A DNA stretch of 60,451 nt, taken from NCBI GenBank assembly GCA_964471595.1, contig CAYYGN010000020.1, positions 1-60,451 of the forward strand. The letters are read 5' to 3'. Below the pieces are notes generated by a model. It worked only from the letters and a program-made list of their open reading frames with translations. It had not been told where the DNA came from and made no database searches. Shown one piece after another: positions 33,463-42,931 of the stretch (positions are counted from its first letter, which is position 1; the number at the start of each line of letters is the position of its first letter). Position numbers and translations under genes: made by a program. Origin of the DNA: JAGNXB01 sp964471595 (GTDB taxonomy: Bacteria; Bacteroidota; Bacteroidia; Chitinophagales; Saprospiraceae).

Positions 33463-34688
33463 TTCCGGTACACCAATGAACAAGCCAATGCAATTAGAAA
33501 CCAGGCAAACACATTTAAAATGGCTGAAATAAGATACAAATGGACGCTCATGGCTGCTATCCCTATAAAAACAGGGCGATAAACCTCCGAAATTGAAAAA
33601 TAGTGGGATAGGAAATAAAACAGGCACGTTACTAATATCAACACAAACGGAAGAAACAAAAACATTCCTCCTTCTGCCAAAATGCTTATGTAAGAATTGT
33701 GAGCGCTTTTGATTTGCAGATTCTCTTTATGAATAACATATTTCGCTCCTTCAAAATATTTGTCGAAATCAATACTGTAGTTGGAGAAATTATTGAGACC
33801 TATTCCAGTGTAACGATACTTTTCAAAAATCGCCAGACCTTTTTTTACCATAGCAATTCTTGTCAGGTAAGATATATCTGTCTTCCTTATTTTGTCTGTT
33901 GCATAAATCATCCCGTGTATCCGTTCACTGCTATTGAAGATGAAAGATTCTACCGGTTTGCTATTTACGCCCGCTGCGAGCAAGGGAACAATTACAACTA
34001 TGGCAAGCACATTCTTCCAATTGATTTGGGAGGCGTAGAGTACTGCCAGGCCTCCCAGCAATACCAGTACCATTCCCGCCCGCCTTCCATCACGAAGCAA
34101 AACGAGGACAAGGGTTAACAATAATGCTATAGCCCAGCTTTTTCCCTTTGTTTTCCACAAGTAATAAACAGCTATTGGCGCATAGCAAATCAGGATAAAA
34201 GAAAAAATATTTGGCGATTGCTTAGTTATCGAAGGCAGCACCCCCAAGGTGTTTTGCAAAAAGAGATAATAACCGACTGTGACAACCACACCCCAGAAAA
34301 TGCCTTTGTAAACCGTATCAAGGTTGATAGCTCGACGGTGTGTAACGAGTAATATGATCAGGAGACTCCAGTAGAGATAGTTTGGCAATACGGCCAAGGC
34401 TCTTTTAAAACTATCCGAAGCCGCATCGGACGGAATATTTGCAACGGAAAGGATGGCACTAGTGCCGAACAAAAACGCAAGCCATTGGAGCCATTTTCGT
34501 AAGTTGAGCAGGGAGGCTTTGCTGTTCCTTAGCAAAAATACGATCATGGTGCCGAATATGAAAACGGATATGTTTTGACCGAGAATTACAATAGAAGGAA
34601 AAGCCATGAAAAAGCTGAACCAGAACAACAGTTTAAACCATTGCTTTTTCCTTTGGAAGAGCTTGTTAATTGATTTTTGTTCTAACAA
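33459..34688 (-). CDS. O-antigen ligase/polymerase-like membrane protein (Wzy/WaaL family)
   Basis: 409 residues with about ten to twelve hydrophobic segments and a large periplasmic loop at about 255-345 ending in KSAHNSYISILAEGGMFLFL, the conserved HNxY-LAEGG motif of Wzy_C/WaaL proteins. The protein either polymerises repeat units (Wzy) or ligates the finished chain to an acceptor (WaaL); the two cannot be separated by sequence alone. Low GC and high Phe/Ile content are usual for this family. No Wzx flippase is visible in the window, so the flippase must lie outside or be replaced by the Wzm/Wzt transporter. Confidence 0.85.
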   Translation of the reverse strand: MLEQKSINKLFQRKKQWFKLLFWFSFFMAFPSIVILGQNISVFIFGTMIVFLLRNSKASLLNLRKWLQWLAFLFGTSAILSVANIPSDAASDSFKRALAVLPNYLYWSLLIILLVTHRRAINLDTVYKGIFWGVVVTVGYYLFLQNTLGVLPSITKQSPNIFSFILICYAPIAVYYLWKTKGKSWAIALLLTLVLVLLRDGRRAGMVLVLLGGLAVLYASQINWKNVLAIVVIVPLLAAGVNSKPVESFIFNSSERIHGMIYATDKIRKTDISYLTRIAMVKKGLAIFEKYRYTGIGLNNFSNYSIDFDKYFEGAKYVIHKENLQIKSAHNSYISILAEGGMFLFLPFVLILVTCLFYFLSHYFSISEVYRPVFIGIAAMSVHLYLISAILNVFAWFLIALACSLVYRK

Positions 34689-34811
34689 AATTAGTAAGCC
34701 TTTGCTTTATAATAACATTTATCCTATTGATAGTGGCTGAGAAATTGTAGATAACTTTGTGACAAGAATTTTTATTAACGAACACTATTATCCCGTTTAC
34801 CAGCCCTTTTA

Positions 34812-35852
34812 CTATTCGGATACATAGTTCCGCTTAAATGATCTAACAAGTAAGGCCCCCAATTTCCCAAACCTCAACAGCACTGCCAACAACCACGAAT
34901 ATTTGCTTAGATACATTTCAGTTGGATAAGCGGCCCAGCCTAAATTAAAGATCCTGCGTGCCATTGTAATCTGACCCTGTTTGAGATAACTGAATGTATT
35001 CTTATGAATGACATTATAAACAAAGGAGTTTATGACAACATTCAGACTCAACCTGGCTTTTTCCAGCATGGATTTTTCCACCTCAAAACTACTCCGGTAA
35101 TCATCCACAAAATACTTCAAGGCTCCGCTTTGCTGCTGCAATGCCGCCTGGTTCTGTTGGTGCCAGCGATAACTGAACAGGGGCTTGTCAATGTAACATG
35201 CATAGTCCGTTAAGGCCAGTAAACGCCAGTGCAGCCATTTGTCGGGATTGTACATGCGACCTCCGCCGTAGCCTCCTGCCAAGTGGTAATCGTCTGCAGC
35301 ATAACAGGTGGAAACGAAATTAAAGGGGCCGTAAAATGAAAGCAGGCACCTGCGCAGCATTTCGGCGGAATACACTTTATAAACCGGACAGTCGAAGCGG
35401 TCGCTGAGCTTTTTATCGAGGTCAGTGGGAAACCACAGTTTGGATTTGGGGCCGTCGTGTCCAAGTGGATTTCCCTGAGCATCTATCCTTGTACAGGCAG
35501 CGCTGAAAACAATCTTTTCCTGCCCAACGGCCTGCAGAAAGTCGTGGTAAAAATGCAAAGCGCCTGGATTCATCAGATCATCCGAGGAAACCAATAGATG
35601 GTATTGGCCACTTGCCCGGGAGGATACTGCCTCAAGGTTGCCTGCAAAACCCAGGTTAGCTGGATTTTGCCAGGCGTTGACCCGGCTATCTTTGGATACT
35701 AACTGTTGGATGACCTCCCAGGAATTGTCGGAGCTCTTGTTGTCGGACACCAGGATCTCAAAGTCCCCGTAATCCTGATTGAGTATGCTTTGGATGGTTT
35801 GCCCGATGTACTGACCGTAGTTGTAATTGGGTATGCAGATCGAGAATTTCAT
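34812..35852 (-). CDS. GT2 family glycosyltransferase
   Basis: 346 residues with a GT-A fold: FSICIPNYNYGQYIGQTIQS, ILVSDNKSSDNSWEVIQ, NLGFAGNLEAVSSRASGQYH and the DxD-like LLVSSDDLMNPGALHFYHDF. The C-terminal part (DDYRSSFEVEKSMLEKARLS) is helical without clear membrane segments. It would add one sugar to the growing repeat unit. Its start overlaps the stop of the upstream nucleotidyltransferase gene by four bases, so translation is coupled. Promoter-free AT-rich sequence of 122 bp separates it from the next gene. Confidence 0.9.
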   Translation of the reverse strand: MKFSICIPNYNYGQYIGQTIQSILNQDYGDFEILVSDNKSSDNSWEVIQQLVSKDSRVNAWQNPANLGFAGNLEAVSSRASGQYHLLVSSDDLMNPGALHFYHDFLQAVGQEKIVFSAACTRIDAQGNPLGHDGPKSKLWFPTDLDKKLSDRFDCPVYKVYSAEMLRRCLLSFYGPFNFVSTCYAADDYHLAGGYGGGRMYNPDKWLHWRLLALTDYACYIDKPLFSYRWHQQNQAALQQQSGALKYFVDDYRSSFEVEKSMLEKARLSLNVVINSFVYNVIHKNTFSYLKQGQITMARRIFNLGWAAYPTEMYLSKYSWLLAVLLRFGKLGALLVRSFKRNYVSE

Positions 35853-36577
35853 GGTGCTTTAAGATGTTGTTCATAAGCTGTTTTCGCTTCAGGCGTGCCC
35901 ATGTCCCACATTTCAGTAGCCTGACTGATGCCAATCCACAAACCGTCATTAATCATTTTTTGATAAACCGGAATCACGTAATACTCCCCCTTGGTTTTTT
36001 CCTGTTTGTCTAATATATGCCGGGCATAATGCCGGAACGCTCCGCATTGGCTGAAATAGTAAATACCTGTGCTTGCGTGGTGGGAGATGCGGACCTTCTC
36101 TGCTACTTCGAGTACTCTTCCTTCCTCGTTGGTTCTGGCAAAACTCCAGCGATCGCCTGGCAGGTCTGCTACGGAAATCAAGCCTGCACTTCCTTCCGGC
36201 TGCAGTGCGATGTCTTCTGAAAGCGGCCCCAGTACCAAGGTGTCACTGGCTGCTACGATCAGCGGTTGCTCTGCTACGAAATAGTCCTCCGCTGCCATGA
36301 CCGTGCAGAGCTGGCCTTCTGCAACGTCTGGAAGGAAAACAAAATCAATGGGTGCATTGATACTTGAATATTGACGGAATATTGCCGAAAGCTTAAAATG
36401 CTCCTCATGATCCTGCAAGGCTACCACAATCAGGCGGCTAAGCGGCAATCCTTCCAGCGATTGCAAAGCCCAGGCGAACATAGGCCTGCCTGCTACTTCA
36501 ATCAAGGGCTTTGGCGTGTCATAACCCCGGTCGGCAAAGCGCCTGCCACGGCCTGCCATAGGTAGTACTGCTATCAT
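35849..36577 (-). CDS. Sugar-1-phosphate nucleotidyltransferase-like protein
   Basis: 242 residues with the NTP_transferase fold: MIAVLPMAGRGRRFADRGYD followed by TPKPLIEVAGRPMF (G-x-G-x-R and the catalytic Pro-Lys), VAASDTLVLG as the metal-binding Asp region, and GEYYVIPVYQKMI near the end. It probably activates a phosphorylated sugar or polyol with NTP. The gene order nucleotidyltransferase, HAD phosphatase, NTase-kinase fusion suggests a shared small pathway for an unusual activated substituent. ATGA-type overlaps connect it to both neighbours. Confidence 0.8.
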   Translation of the reverse strand: MIAVLPMAGRGRRFADRGYDTPKPLIEVAGRPMFAWALQSLEGLPLSRLIVVALQDHEEHFKLSAIFRQYSSINAPIDFVFLPDVAEGQLCTVMAAEDYFVAEQPLIVAASDTLVLGPLSEDIALQPEGSAGLISVADLPGDRWSFARTNEEGRVLEVAEKVRISHHASTGIYYFSQCGAFRHYARHILDKQEKTKGEYYVIPVYQKMINDGLWIGISQATEMWDMGTPEAKTAYEQHLKAP

Positions 36578-36936
36578 CGCTCACGGCAAAGTTGATCCAG
36601 CAATTCTTCATTGATTTTGTCCCAGGACTGAAATCGGAGTGCCCTGTCATCGATGTAAAGATTTGCATTGGGTTTGCCAAAATGGATTTCATCGTATGGA
36701 ATCTGGTATTGTTCCAGCCAGTCGAGGGTGACTTTGCCAATGTTTTTCATGACTTTCCCCAGGTTGGCTTCCTGGGTGGCCATATTTCGTGCCGTCATGA
36801 TGATTATGTAATGGCCGAGTTCCTTTATTTCACGCAATTTTTCCACAGCGCCAGGCAGGGGTTGCAGCTCGCTGTAGTGCTGATGCTTCTGTTTGATCGG
36901 GCAGATGGTGCCGTCGAGGTCAATGACGATTCGCAT
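36574..36936 (-). CDS. Small HAD-superfamily phosphatase of capsule loci
   Basis: 120 residues. HAD motif I is IDLDGTICP (Asp6, Asp8), motif II is the IIIMTARNM strand (Thr), and HFGKPNANLYIDDRAL gives the Lys and the acidic motif IV. The protein is short, without a large cap, as in KdsC-like or capsular HAD phosphatases acting on phosphosugars or phosphopolyols. It sits between a nucleotidyltransferase and an NTase-kinase fusion and overlaps the former by four bases; it may dephosphorylate an intermediate of the same pathway, but its substrate is unknown. Confidence 0.8.
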   Translation of the reverse strand: MRIVIDLDGTICPIKQKHQHYSELQPLPGAVEKLREIKELGHYIIIMTARNMATQEANLGKVMKNIGKVTLDWLEQYQIPYDEIHFGKPNANLYIDDRALRFQSWDKINEELLDQLCRER

Positions 36937-37036
36937 GTTATTATTCTTTGCTGTGGATTGTCAGTTGTGGGTCGTGTGGCAACTCAATACACGCTTACGA
37001 ATTAACGATTTCTGGTGTAAGGATGAGGTTGGGATG

Positions 37037-38677
37037 TTAATCCTCGTTTATGAGTTTGTTGAGTTGCTGGATGCCCGACAGATACATGGCTAATTGCCGT
37101 TCAGGTTTTCCTGAATGATAGGGAACCATAGACAGAAACAACAGGGCTTCGATCAGGATGATTTCCTGGAGTTGGTAGCCCAGGCCAACGATGAGTTTAT
37201 CCAGGTAGGCGGCCAGTGCTTCCTGGTTATCATTTCTGAATACTTCAAACCGGAACACGAAGCTGCCCGGTTCTCGCTCAATCCGGAACAAGTCTGCCAG
37301 GATGAAATCGTAGAGACCGCTGACGCTATGACGCAATTTGGCCATGTCATACCGGGGGTCGCCGTAAATACCTTTTTGACCGAAACTGCCACGAGGGTCT
37401 ATCAGCCGGATAATTTGCGTTTGCAGATCGTAGAGAATATTGGAAAAGCAATAATCGCCGTGTATGACAGATCCTTTTTGGTTTTTCAACAATCCTTCTA
37501 TGGCTTTATGAAGACTGCCTGACAATGAGGGTAGGTTTTTCATGTCCTGCCCATTAATAACAATCTGCTCCTGCGCTAACAATTCCTTCCATGTAGGGTC
37601 TCCCTTCAGACTGTGCAGGCGATCAAAGGTCTTATCCCGGTACATAGCCTCCAGATCGGCAGTTTGGAGGGAACACGGAAAACGCAGGAATTGCCTGTGT
37701 ACATCTACGAGTTGCCGCAGGGCTTTCTTCCACAAGGCCAGGTTAAGGTCGCCGAAGACGAACAATTCGGCCAAATTGGGATAACCATAGAATTCCTGGA
37801 CTATCTCTGTTACACCATTGTCAATGGGCTTTTTGAAGACCCTGGGTGTAAAGACCTTCAATGAATCAGGTAATTGGTGGTACCAATTGAGTTCGTCGGC
37901 CAGCTTATCTGTTTTATCACTGCGTTTGGTGATAATACCCCTGACGGGGTCAATGGACAGGGAATTGAAATACCTACTCTGCAGCAGGGTGCGTTTAGCC
38001 CTGTTGAATCCCCCGATATGACCGAAATCGTACCAGTGTTGTGCCGGCTTGACTTTGAGGGGGATCACGTCATTGTAAAGTGTCAACGCAGCACTCAACT
38101 CCCGCTTTTGGGCCTGTATCTGACGTACAACGCTGTTGCGCAGGATATCTGCCCGGCTAAAAGCATAACCGCCGGCCAAGGCAGCAAGTCCGGACAGGGT
38201 TACAGGCTCCTTGTCATAGAGCTTCAACAAAACGCTATGTTCATCTGCCATGGCCAGGCACCAGTTTTCCGGTTCGTCATAAGGGCCGGTAAAGACAAAA
38301 TCCTCCATTGGAGGCAGCGCATCTTCTATCAGGGTATCTCCCAGCACTACATAAACGCTTTTACCCGGCATGACCCAGGAAAGCCCCGCTAACAGGGAAT
38401 GGAGGATAGTTCCTCCCGGATGCACGTAGGCAAGATGGAGGTCCATGCGGTCGGAAAAGGTCCACTTCAGGTAATTGGCCAGTTTTTGGTTCTCAAATTG
38501 TAGCACCACCACGGCTTCCCGGAACCCTTTTTTTTGCATATCCTCGAATATCCAGCCAATCACCGGCTTCCCGTTGACCGGTATCATGGCATTGGAGCGG
38601 TGGGCGCCCATGGGAAGATGACTGTAATTAATGTCACCGCCGCAGAGGATGACCGGCATGTAGTTATGCGCCTGCAT
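37037..38677 (-). CDS. Bifunctional nucleotidyltransferase-kinase (NTP_transferase + APH/choline-kinase-like)
   Basis: 546 residues from ATG 38677 (the frame is open to 38794, overlapping the upstream gene). Residues 1 to about 230 form a sugar nucleotidyltransferase-like domain (MPVILCGGDINYSHLPMGAH, IPVNGKPVIGWIFEDM). Its catalytic loop is divergent: the usual G-x-G-T-R-L-x-P is replaced by GGDINYSHLPMG. Residues about 300-546 form an aminoglycoside phosphotransferase/choline-kinase-like domain with VIHGDYCFSNILYD near 407 (catalytic Asp and Asn) and LIDPRG as the metal-binding Asp. One chain would phosphorylate a small alcohol or sugar and then activate it as a nucleotide derivative, as in phosphocholine-type decoration. 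Substrate unknown. Confidence 0.75.
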   Translation of the reverse strand: MQAHNYMPVILCGGDINYSHLPMGAHRSNAMIPVNGKPVIGWIFEDMQKKGFREAVVVLQFENQKLANYLKWTFSDRMDLHLAYVHPGGTILHSLLAGLSWVMPGKSVYVVLGDTLIEDALPPMEDFVFTGPYDEPENWCLAMADEHSVLLKLYDKEPVTLSGLAALAGGYAFSRADILRNSVVRQIQAQKRELSAALTLYNDVIPLKVKPAQHWYDFGHIGGFNRAKRTLLQSRYFNSLSIDPVRGIITKRSDKTDKLADELNWYHQLPDSLKVFTPRVFKKPIDNGVTEIVQEFYGYPNLAELFVFGDLNLALWKKALRQLVDVHRQFLRFPCSLQTADLEAMYRDKTFDRLHSLKGDPTWKELLAQEQIVINGQDMKNLPSLSGSLHKAIEGLLKNQKGSVIHGDYCFSNILYDLQTQIIRLIDPRGSFGQKGIYGDPRYDMAKLRHSVSGLYDFILADLFRIEREPGSFVFRFEVFRNDNQEALAAYLDKLIVGLGYQLQEIILIEALLFLSMVPYHSGKPERQLAMYLSGIQQLNKLINED

Positions 38678-39911
38678 AATCCGTTTTTTCCGGGATTTGG
38701 ATTCCGGTGAGTTCCTGGTATAACTGCAAAACCTTTTGAGAATTGACAACGGGGTTAAATTCTGCTCTTGCATATTCATATCCCTGCCGTGCAAGTGTTT
38801 CCCTCAAAGATGGGTCTTCAATCAACCGTCTAACAGCATCTGTAAGTGCCTCTACATTTTTCATCGGCACCACCAAGCCGGTTTTTTCGTGGAGAACAAT
38901 CCGGCTTTGACCTGAATGACCGGCAGTAACCACCACCGGTGTTCTTACCGCCATGGCTTCGAAAGGTTGGCGGCCTAATGCACCCAAATGGGTGGGAATA
39001 ACCAGAATATCAAATGCTGAAATAATATCAAGTATCTTTTCCTGGAATCCAAGAATGCTTAAATTACCCTTTAACCTTTCCTGGTGTCTCGAAAATTGAT
39101 GGTATGGTACTTCTCTTAAGCCAAGTTTTTGTAAAAAAGATTTCCTTGCCTGAGGCTTTGGAGCATTCCCGGCAATCAGGAACTTTAATCTATATTTCGG
39201 ATATTGCTTTAGCAGTTCCCCGGCCATTTCCATATAATCCCATGCTCCTTTCATCCTTGATATACCCGCCGCAAAGCCAATTACAAATTCTTCTTTGGCT
39301 ATCCCCAGTTTCTCTCTGGTTTTTGCCCTTTCCTTTATTGATCGTTCAGTTTGTTCCATATCTACACTGTTAAAAATGATGTGTACCCTTGGATCTCCCT
39401 CAAATCCCTGTGTTTCATCACTGCTGATTGCAATAATACTGTCAGCATACTGCTTTATGCAGCGTATTGATAGTATCTTGTTTAACCAGAAATAGGTTGT
39501 AAAATAACTACTGCGAAGATGTTGTACGATAGGAATCCATGAACCTTTTAATGAAATGCCTACTTGCATGCAAACTTTGTCATTGATATGTACAATATCT
39601 GGTTGTAAACTTAATATTCGTCTTTGAATTTCTCTTTTAGGAAATATGGATTTGATTTGAAGTATGGCTTGTTTACTGTGCCACTTAGGACCTGGTGTTG
39701 ACCAAAATCTGACAAACGGAATTATAGAATAAGCAATTTCCAGACTTTGAAGTGTATTAACAAGCGGGCCACTTTCCGGAAGCACAACGTGTACAATTAC
39801 CTTGGATCCAAATCCTTTGATCAGATTCAACATACTGATCGCTGACCCCGTAATATTGGCGTCCTGATGTATAAACACAATTTTCAAGACCCCAGATATC
39901 TTTTTATCCAT
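38664..39911 (-). CDS. GT4 family glycosyltransferase
   Basis: About 415 residues. The N-terminal domain starts LKIVFIHQDANITGSAISML; IVHINDKVCMQVGISLKG follows; donor-domain signatures are FVIGFAAGISRMKGAWDYME and VIPTHLGALGRQPFEAMAVR followed by TPVVVTAGHSGQ. The start is ambiguous: ATG 39911 (MDKKISGVLKIV) overlaps the preceding asparagine-synthase gene by 28 nt, while TTG 39887 (starting at LKIVFIHQ) would give a four-base TTGA overlap. I list the ATG; the frame extends to 39968. It overlaps the downstream NTase-kinase gene by 14 nt. Confidence 0.85.
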   Translation of the reverse strand: MDKKISGVLKIVFIHQDANITGSAISMLNLIKGFGSKVIVHVVLPESGPLVNTLQSLEIAYSIIPFVRFWSTPGPKWHSKQAILQIKSIFPKREIQRRILSLQPDIVHINDKVCMQVGISLKGSWIPIVQHLRSSYFTTYFWLNKILSIRCIKQYADSIIAISSDETQGFEGDPRVHIIFNSVDMEQTERSIKERAKTREKLGIAKEEFVIGFAAGISRMKGAWDYMEMAGELLKQYPKYRLKFLIAGNAPKPQARKSFLQKLGLREVPYHQFSRHQERLKGNLSILGFQEKILDIISAFDILVIPTHLGALGRQPFEAMAVRTPVVVTAGHSGQSRIVLHEKTGLVVPMKNVEALTDAVRRLIEDPSLRETLARQGYEYARAEFNPVVNSQKVLQLYQELTGIQIPEKTDYAGA

Positions 39912-41776
39912 TTTTCGAGGACGAAGACTATCCATATTGGTCCCCAACTGATTACCCCTTTTTCCCATCGGTAAAACAGTTCCTGGATTTCTTTTTGAGG
40001 CAGAAAACTGTCAGAGGAGAAAATTATTGATCTCAGATCCTCCTTCAATCCGTTCTTCATCCATTGATTAATGGGGAGTTGAAACCCTTTTTTTGACCTA
40101 TCGCCAAATCCGGCAGGTAACTCATGTTTGAATCCCTGGTATAAAATATATTTTATGCCTGTATCTTCAAAGCGGTTCCCTGCCTCATAATTTTTTAACC
40201 TTGCAGCTTTTCTTATATGTTTAACTTTCCATGCCTGGGGTAGATTAAAAGCCGACTCTACCAATCTGTGATCAATCAATGGAAAACGGACCTCAAGGGA
40301 ATGGGCCATTGCACAAGCGTCGGATATGGTTAGTACCCTGCCACTCATAAACGTATGAAGATGCATGGCAGTAATCCGCTGCAAAAGATCTTTGGCATTT
40401 AGATGATCAATGGAGTTGAAAGTATCATATACCGTTTTATGCTGAAATTGATACGAAAATCCTGCTAGCATGGCAGCATTTTTTTCACTGTTCACTTCTC
40501 CCCAACTGAGATAAGCATCTGTGAAATCATTCAACCTATTTCTCGCCTCTAACGCTCTTCTTAGCTTATGCCTGCTTGAAATATTTTTCCAGATCGGTTT
40601 AGTCAACTCAATGGCCTTCAGCAAGGCTGGCCGATTTTCCCTCCAATACAGCATGGTTCTGTCAATGCTGTATCCTGAAAATAATTCATCACCGCCTAAA
40701 CCTGATAGAGCCACTGTTACGTGTTCCGCCGTTTTCTGACTGACCAGCCAGACATTCAGACCATCCACGGAAGGCTGGTCTATAGCCTCAATAAAATCAT
40801 CCAATAGTTTCCATACATTTTCAGATTCAATTTGGATGTCGTGATGGGTAGTACCGTAATAATTTGCACTGACTTGTGCATCCTTAGCTTCACTTCTATG
40901 ATTATCTGTAGAATCAAAGCCTACCGTAAAGGTCTTGATATGGTTTTGACCTGCTGCTCTGAGTGCGGCTACCAAAACAGTTGAATCCAGACCTCCGCTC
41001 AGAAAAACGCCAACAGGCCGGTCAGAAACCATTTCCTCGTTGACGGCTTCGATGACCATTTGGCGCACTCCATGTATAGCTTCTTCTTCTGACTTAAACT
41101 GTACAGCTTGATTCTCCAGTTGCCAATATGAATCAATTCGAGTCTTCCCACCTTTCAATTGGAGTATATGGCCAGGCAGTAAAGCAGTTACGGATTCGAG
41201 GATGGTATAAGGTTGCTGCACATACCCTTTTTGCAAGAACAAGGCGATGGCTCTGGGATTAATTTTTCTTTCAACCAACCCCGATACCAGCATCCCCTTG
41301 ATCTCACTGGCAAACACGAATCCTTGTGCAGTCTCTGCATAATACAAAGGCTTGATACCCAACCGGTCCCGCACCAGGGTGATCGACCGTTCGTGTATGT
41401 CCCAGATGCCAAATGCGAACATGCCCCGAAGCCGGGACACACATGCTGCCTGTTCCCGCTCCCATAGAGCGAGAATGACCTCTGTATCGGTGTGGGAACG
41501 AAATGCCACCCCTAACTGCTCCAGTTCCTTGCGCAAGGACAGAAAGTTATACACTTCGCCGTTATAGACGATCATATAACGCCCCGAAGCGCTGACCATC
41601 GGCTGATGCCCGGCAGGGGAAAGGTCTATGATTGAGAGGCGGTTATGGCCCAGGTGGCAGCCGTTTTCTATCCAGGTGCCACTGTCATCAGGGCCTCTAT
41701 GACGCATGGCAACCAGCATGGCTTCCAGGTTGGACTTAGAATCACGGTGGGTCAATATGCCTGCGATGGCGCACAT
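39884..41776 (-). CDS. Asparagine synthase-like glutamine amidotransferase, copy 1
   Basis: 630 residues: an N-terminal class II glutaminase domain with nucleophile Cys2 (MCAIAGILTH), RHRGPDDSGTW and LGHNRLSIIDLSPAGHQPM, then an AsnB synthetase domain with the PP-loop VFLSGGLDSTVLVAALRAAG near residue 260 and VALSGLGGDELFSGY. Ammonia released from glutamine would amidate an acyl-adenylate. In surface polysaccharide loci such proteins are usually thought to amidate uronic acids or similar sugar carboxylates rather than aspartate. A second paralog lies at 44940-46640. It is four bases from the GT4 gene at 41780. Confidence 0.85.
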   Translation of the reverse strand: MCAIAGILTHRDSKSNLEAMLVAMRHRGPDDSGTWIENGCHLGHNRLSIIDLSPAGHQPMVSASGRYMIVYNGEVYNFLSLRKELEQLGVAFRSHTDTEVILALWEREQAACVSRLRGMFAFGIWDIHERSITLVRDRLGIKPLYYAETAQGFVFASEIKGMLVSGLVERKINPRAIALFLQKGYVQQPYTILESVTALLPGHILQLKGGKTRIDSYWQLENQAVQFKSEEEAIHGVRQMVIEAVNEEMVSDRPVGVFLSGGLDSTVLVAALRAAGQNHIKTFTVGFDSTDNHRSEAKDAQVSANYYGTTHHDIQIESENVWKLLDDFIEAIDQPSVDGLNVWLVSQKTAEHVTVALSGLGGDELFSGYSIDRTMLYWRENRPALLKAIELTKPIWKNISSRHKLRRALEARNRLNDFTDAYLSWGEVNSEKNAAMLAGFSYQFQHKTVYDTFNSIDHLNAKDLLQRITAMHLHTFMSGRVLTISDACAMAHSLEVRFPLIDHRLVESAFNLPQAWKVKHIRKAARLKNYEAGNRFEDTGIKYILYQGFKHELPAGFGDRSKKGFQLPINQWMKNGLKEDLRSIIFSSDSFLPQKEIQELFYRWEKGVISWGPIWIVFVLEKWIKRYLGS

Positions 41777-41779
41777 GAT

Positions 41780-42931
41780 TCAGGAAAGTACTTTTTGATA
41801 AACGGAGAACAATTGTTGTCCAATAGCCTGAAAAGAAAAATGTGCCTGCGCCTTTTGACTGATGGCTGTCCGGTCAAATTGTTTTTCATAAAGCGCTTCA
41901 TACAAAGCCTCGGCCAGCTTTTCCGGATTTTTTGGCGGCACGAGTATACCATTCGTTTCATCCAGCAATTCCGGTATGCCACCTACATTGGTGCTGACTA
42001 CGGGCAGGCCGGTGCAAAGTGCTTCTCCGATGACGCAGGGGGAGTTTTCAGAAATACTTGACAGGCATAAAATGTCTGCTTTGATCATTTCTTCTGCAAT
42101 TTCTGATTTAGACTTTTCTCCCAGAAACCCAACCTTATTTTTTACCCGATTCTCCTGAAGGATTTGGTCATATTGTGCTGGATCACCTTTCCCTATTATC
42201 CTGACATTAATATTAAATGCGGTGGATTCAAGCATTCCCAAAGCCTGAAATAGATTTGGAAGATCTTTCTGTTCATCCAGGCGAACAACCATTAGGACGA
42301 TTTTCGCATCCCCCTCTTCAGGGTTAGAGCGAAAGTGGAAAATTCCGGTGTCAACAGCGTTATTGACAATCATAATAAAATTGTTTAATATCAACTTCGT
42401 TTTATATTCAATGCCTTTCAATAAATGGCCCGATACTGGAAGAACCGCCCTGGAGAATTCAAACACTTTTGCAGCTTTTCTGAATCGAACTTCAGGTATT
42501 TCAGGGTATCCGACGAATGCCGTCCAATGTTCTGTAACTACCATTTTAATTCTGAAGAGTTTGCAGAACAACGTTGCCATCAGCCCGGCCTGGTGAAAAT
42601 GCACATGCATAATGTCAGGATAAAACCGCTCCGCTATCATCATCTTCAGGAAGTAAAAGAGCAGCATGATTCGGACATATATGTTGGTAATCCAAAGGGG
42701 ACGAATGGTTTTGAAATAAATCCGGTCGGTTAGGACACCGTCTTCTAATGCCCGGCTTACTTCGATCAATCTACCTCCTCGAGGTTGATCTTTGGGTAGA
42801 AAAAGAATACGGCTTTCACAGTAAGGGGCAACCGACTGGATATGCTCTTTGACAAAGATGCAATCGTAGGGTTTCCCTCTGGATGGATCGGGGTAAGAGG
42901 TGGGCCAGTGGAGGATTTTCGGGCTATGCAT
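41780..42931 (-). CDS. GT4 family glycosyltransferase
   Basis: 383 residues. The acceptor domain has HWPTSYPDPSRGKPYDCIFV and VVTEHWTAFVG; the donor domain has KIVLMVVRLDEQKDLPNLFQ, VRIIGKGDPAQYDQIL, SISENSPCVIGEALCTGLPV and VSTNVGGIPELL, the standard GT4 E(x7)E-containing signature. It assembles the repeat unit in the cytoplasm. Its start overlaps the methyltransferase stop by 8 nt. The YP-DP-RG-F--EH pattern at the N-terminus is common among Bacteroidota teichuronic- or capsule-type GT4 enzymes. Confidence 0.9.
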   Translation of the reverse strand: MHSPKILHWPTSYPDPSRGKPYDCIFVKEHIQSVAPYCESRILFLPKDQPRGGRLIEVSRALEDGVLTDRIYFKTIRPLWITNIYVRIMLLFYFLKMMIAERFYPDIMHVHFHQAGLMATLFCKLFRIKMVVTEHWTAFVGYPEIPEVRFRKAAKVFEFSRAVLPVSGHLLKGIEYKTKLILNNFIMIVNNAVDTGIFHFRSNPEEGDAKIVLMVVRLDEQKDLPNLFQALGMLESTAFNINVRIIGKGDPAQYDQILQENRVKNKVGFLGEKSKSEIAEEMIKADILCLSSISENSPCVIGEALCTGLPVVSTNVGGIPELLDETNGILVPPKNPEKLAEALYEALYEKQFDRTAISQKAQAHFSFQAIGQQLFSVYQKVLS

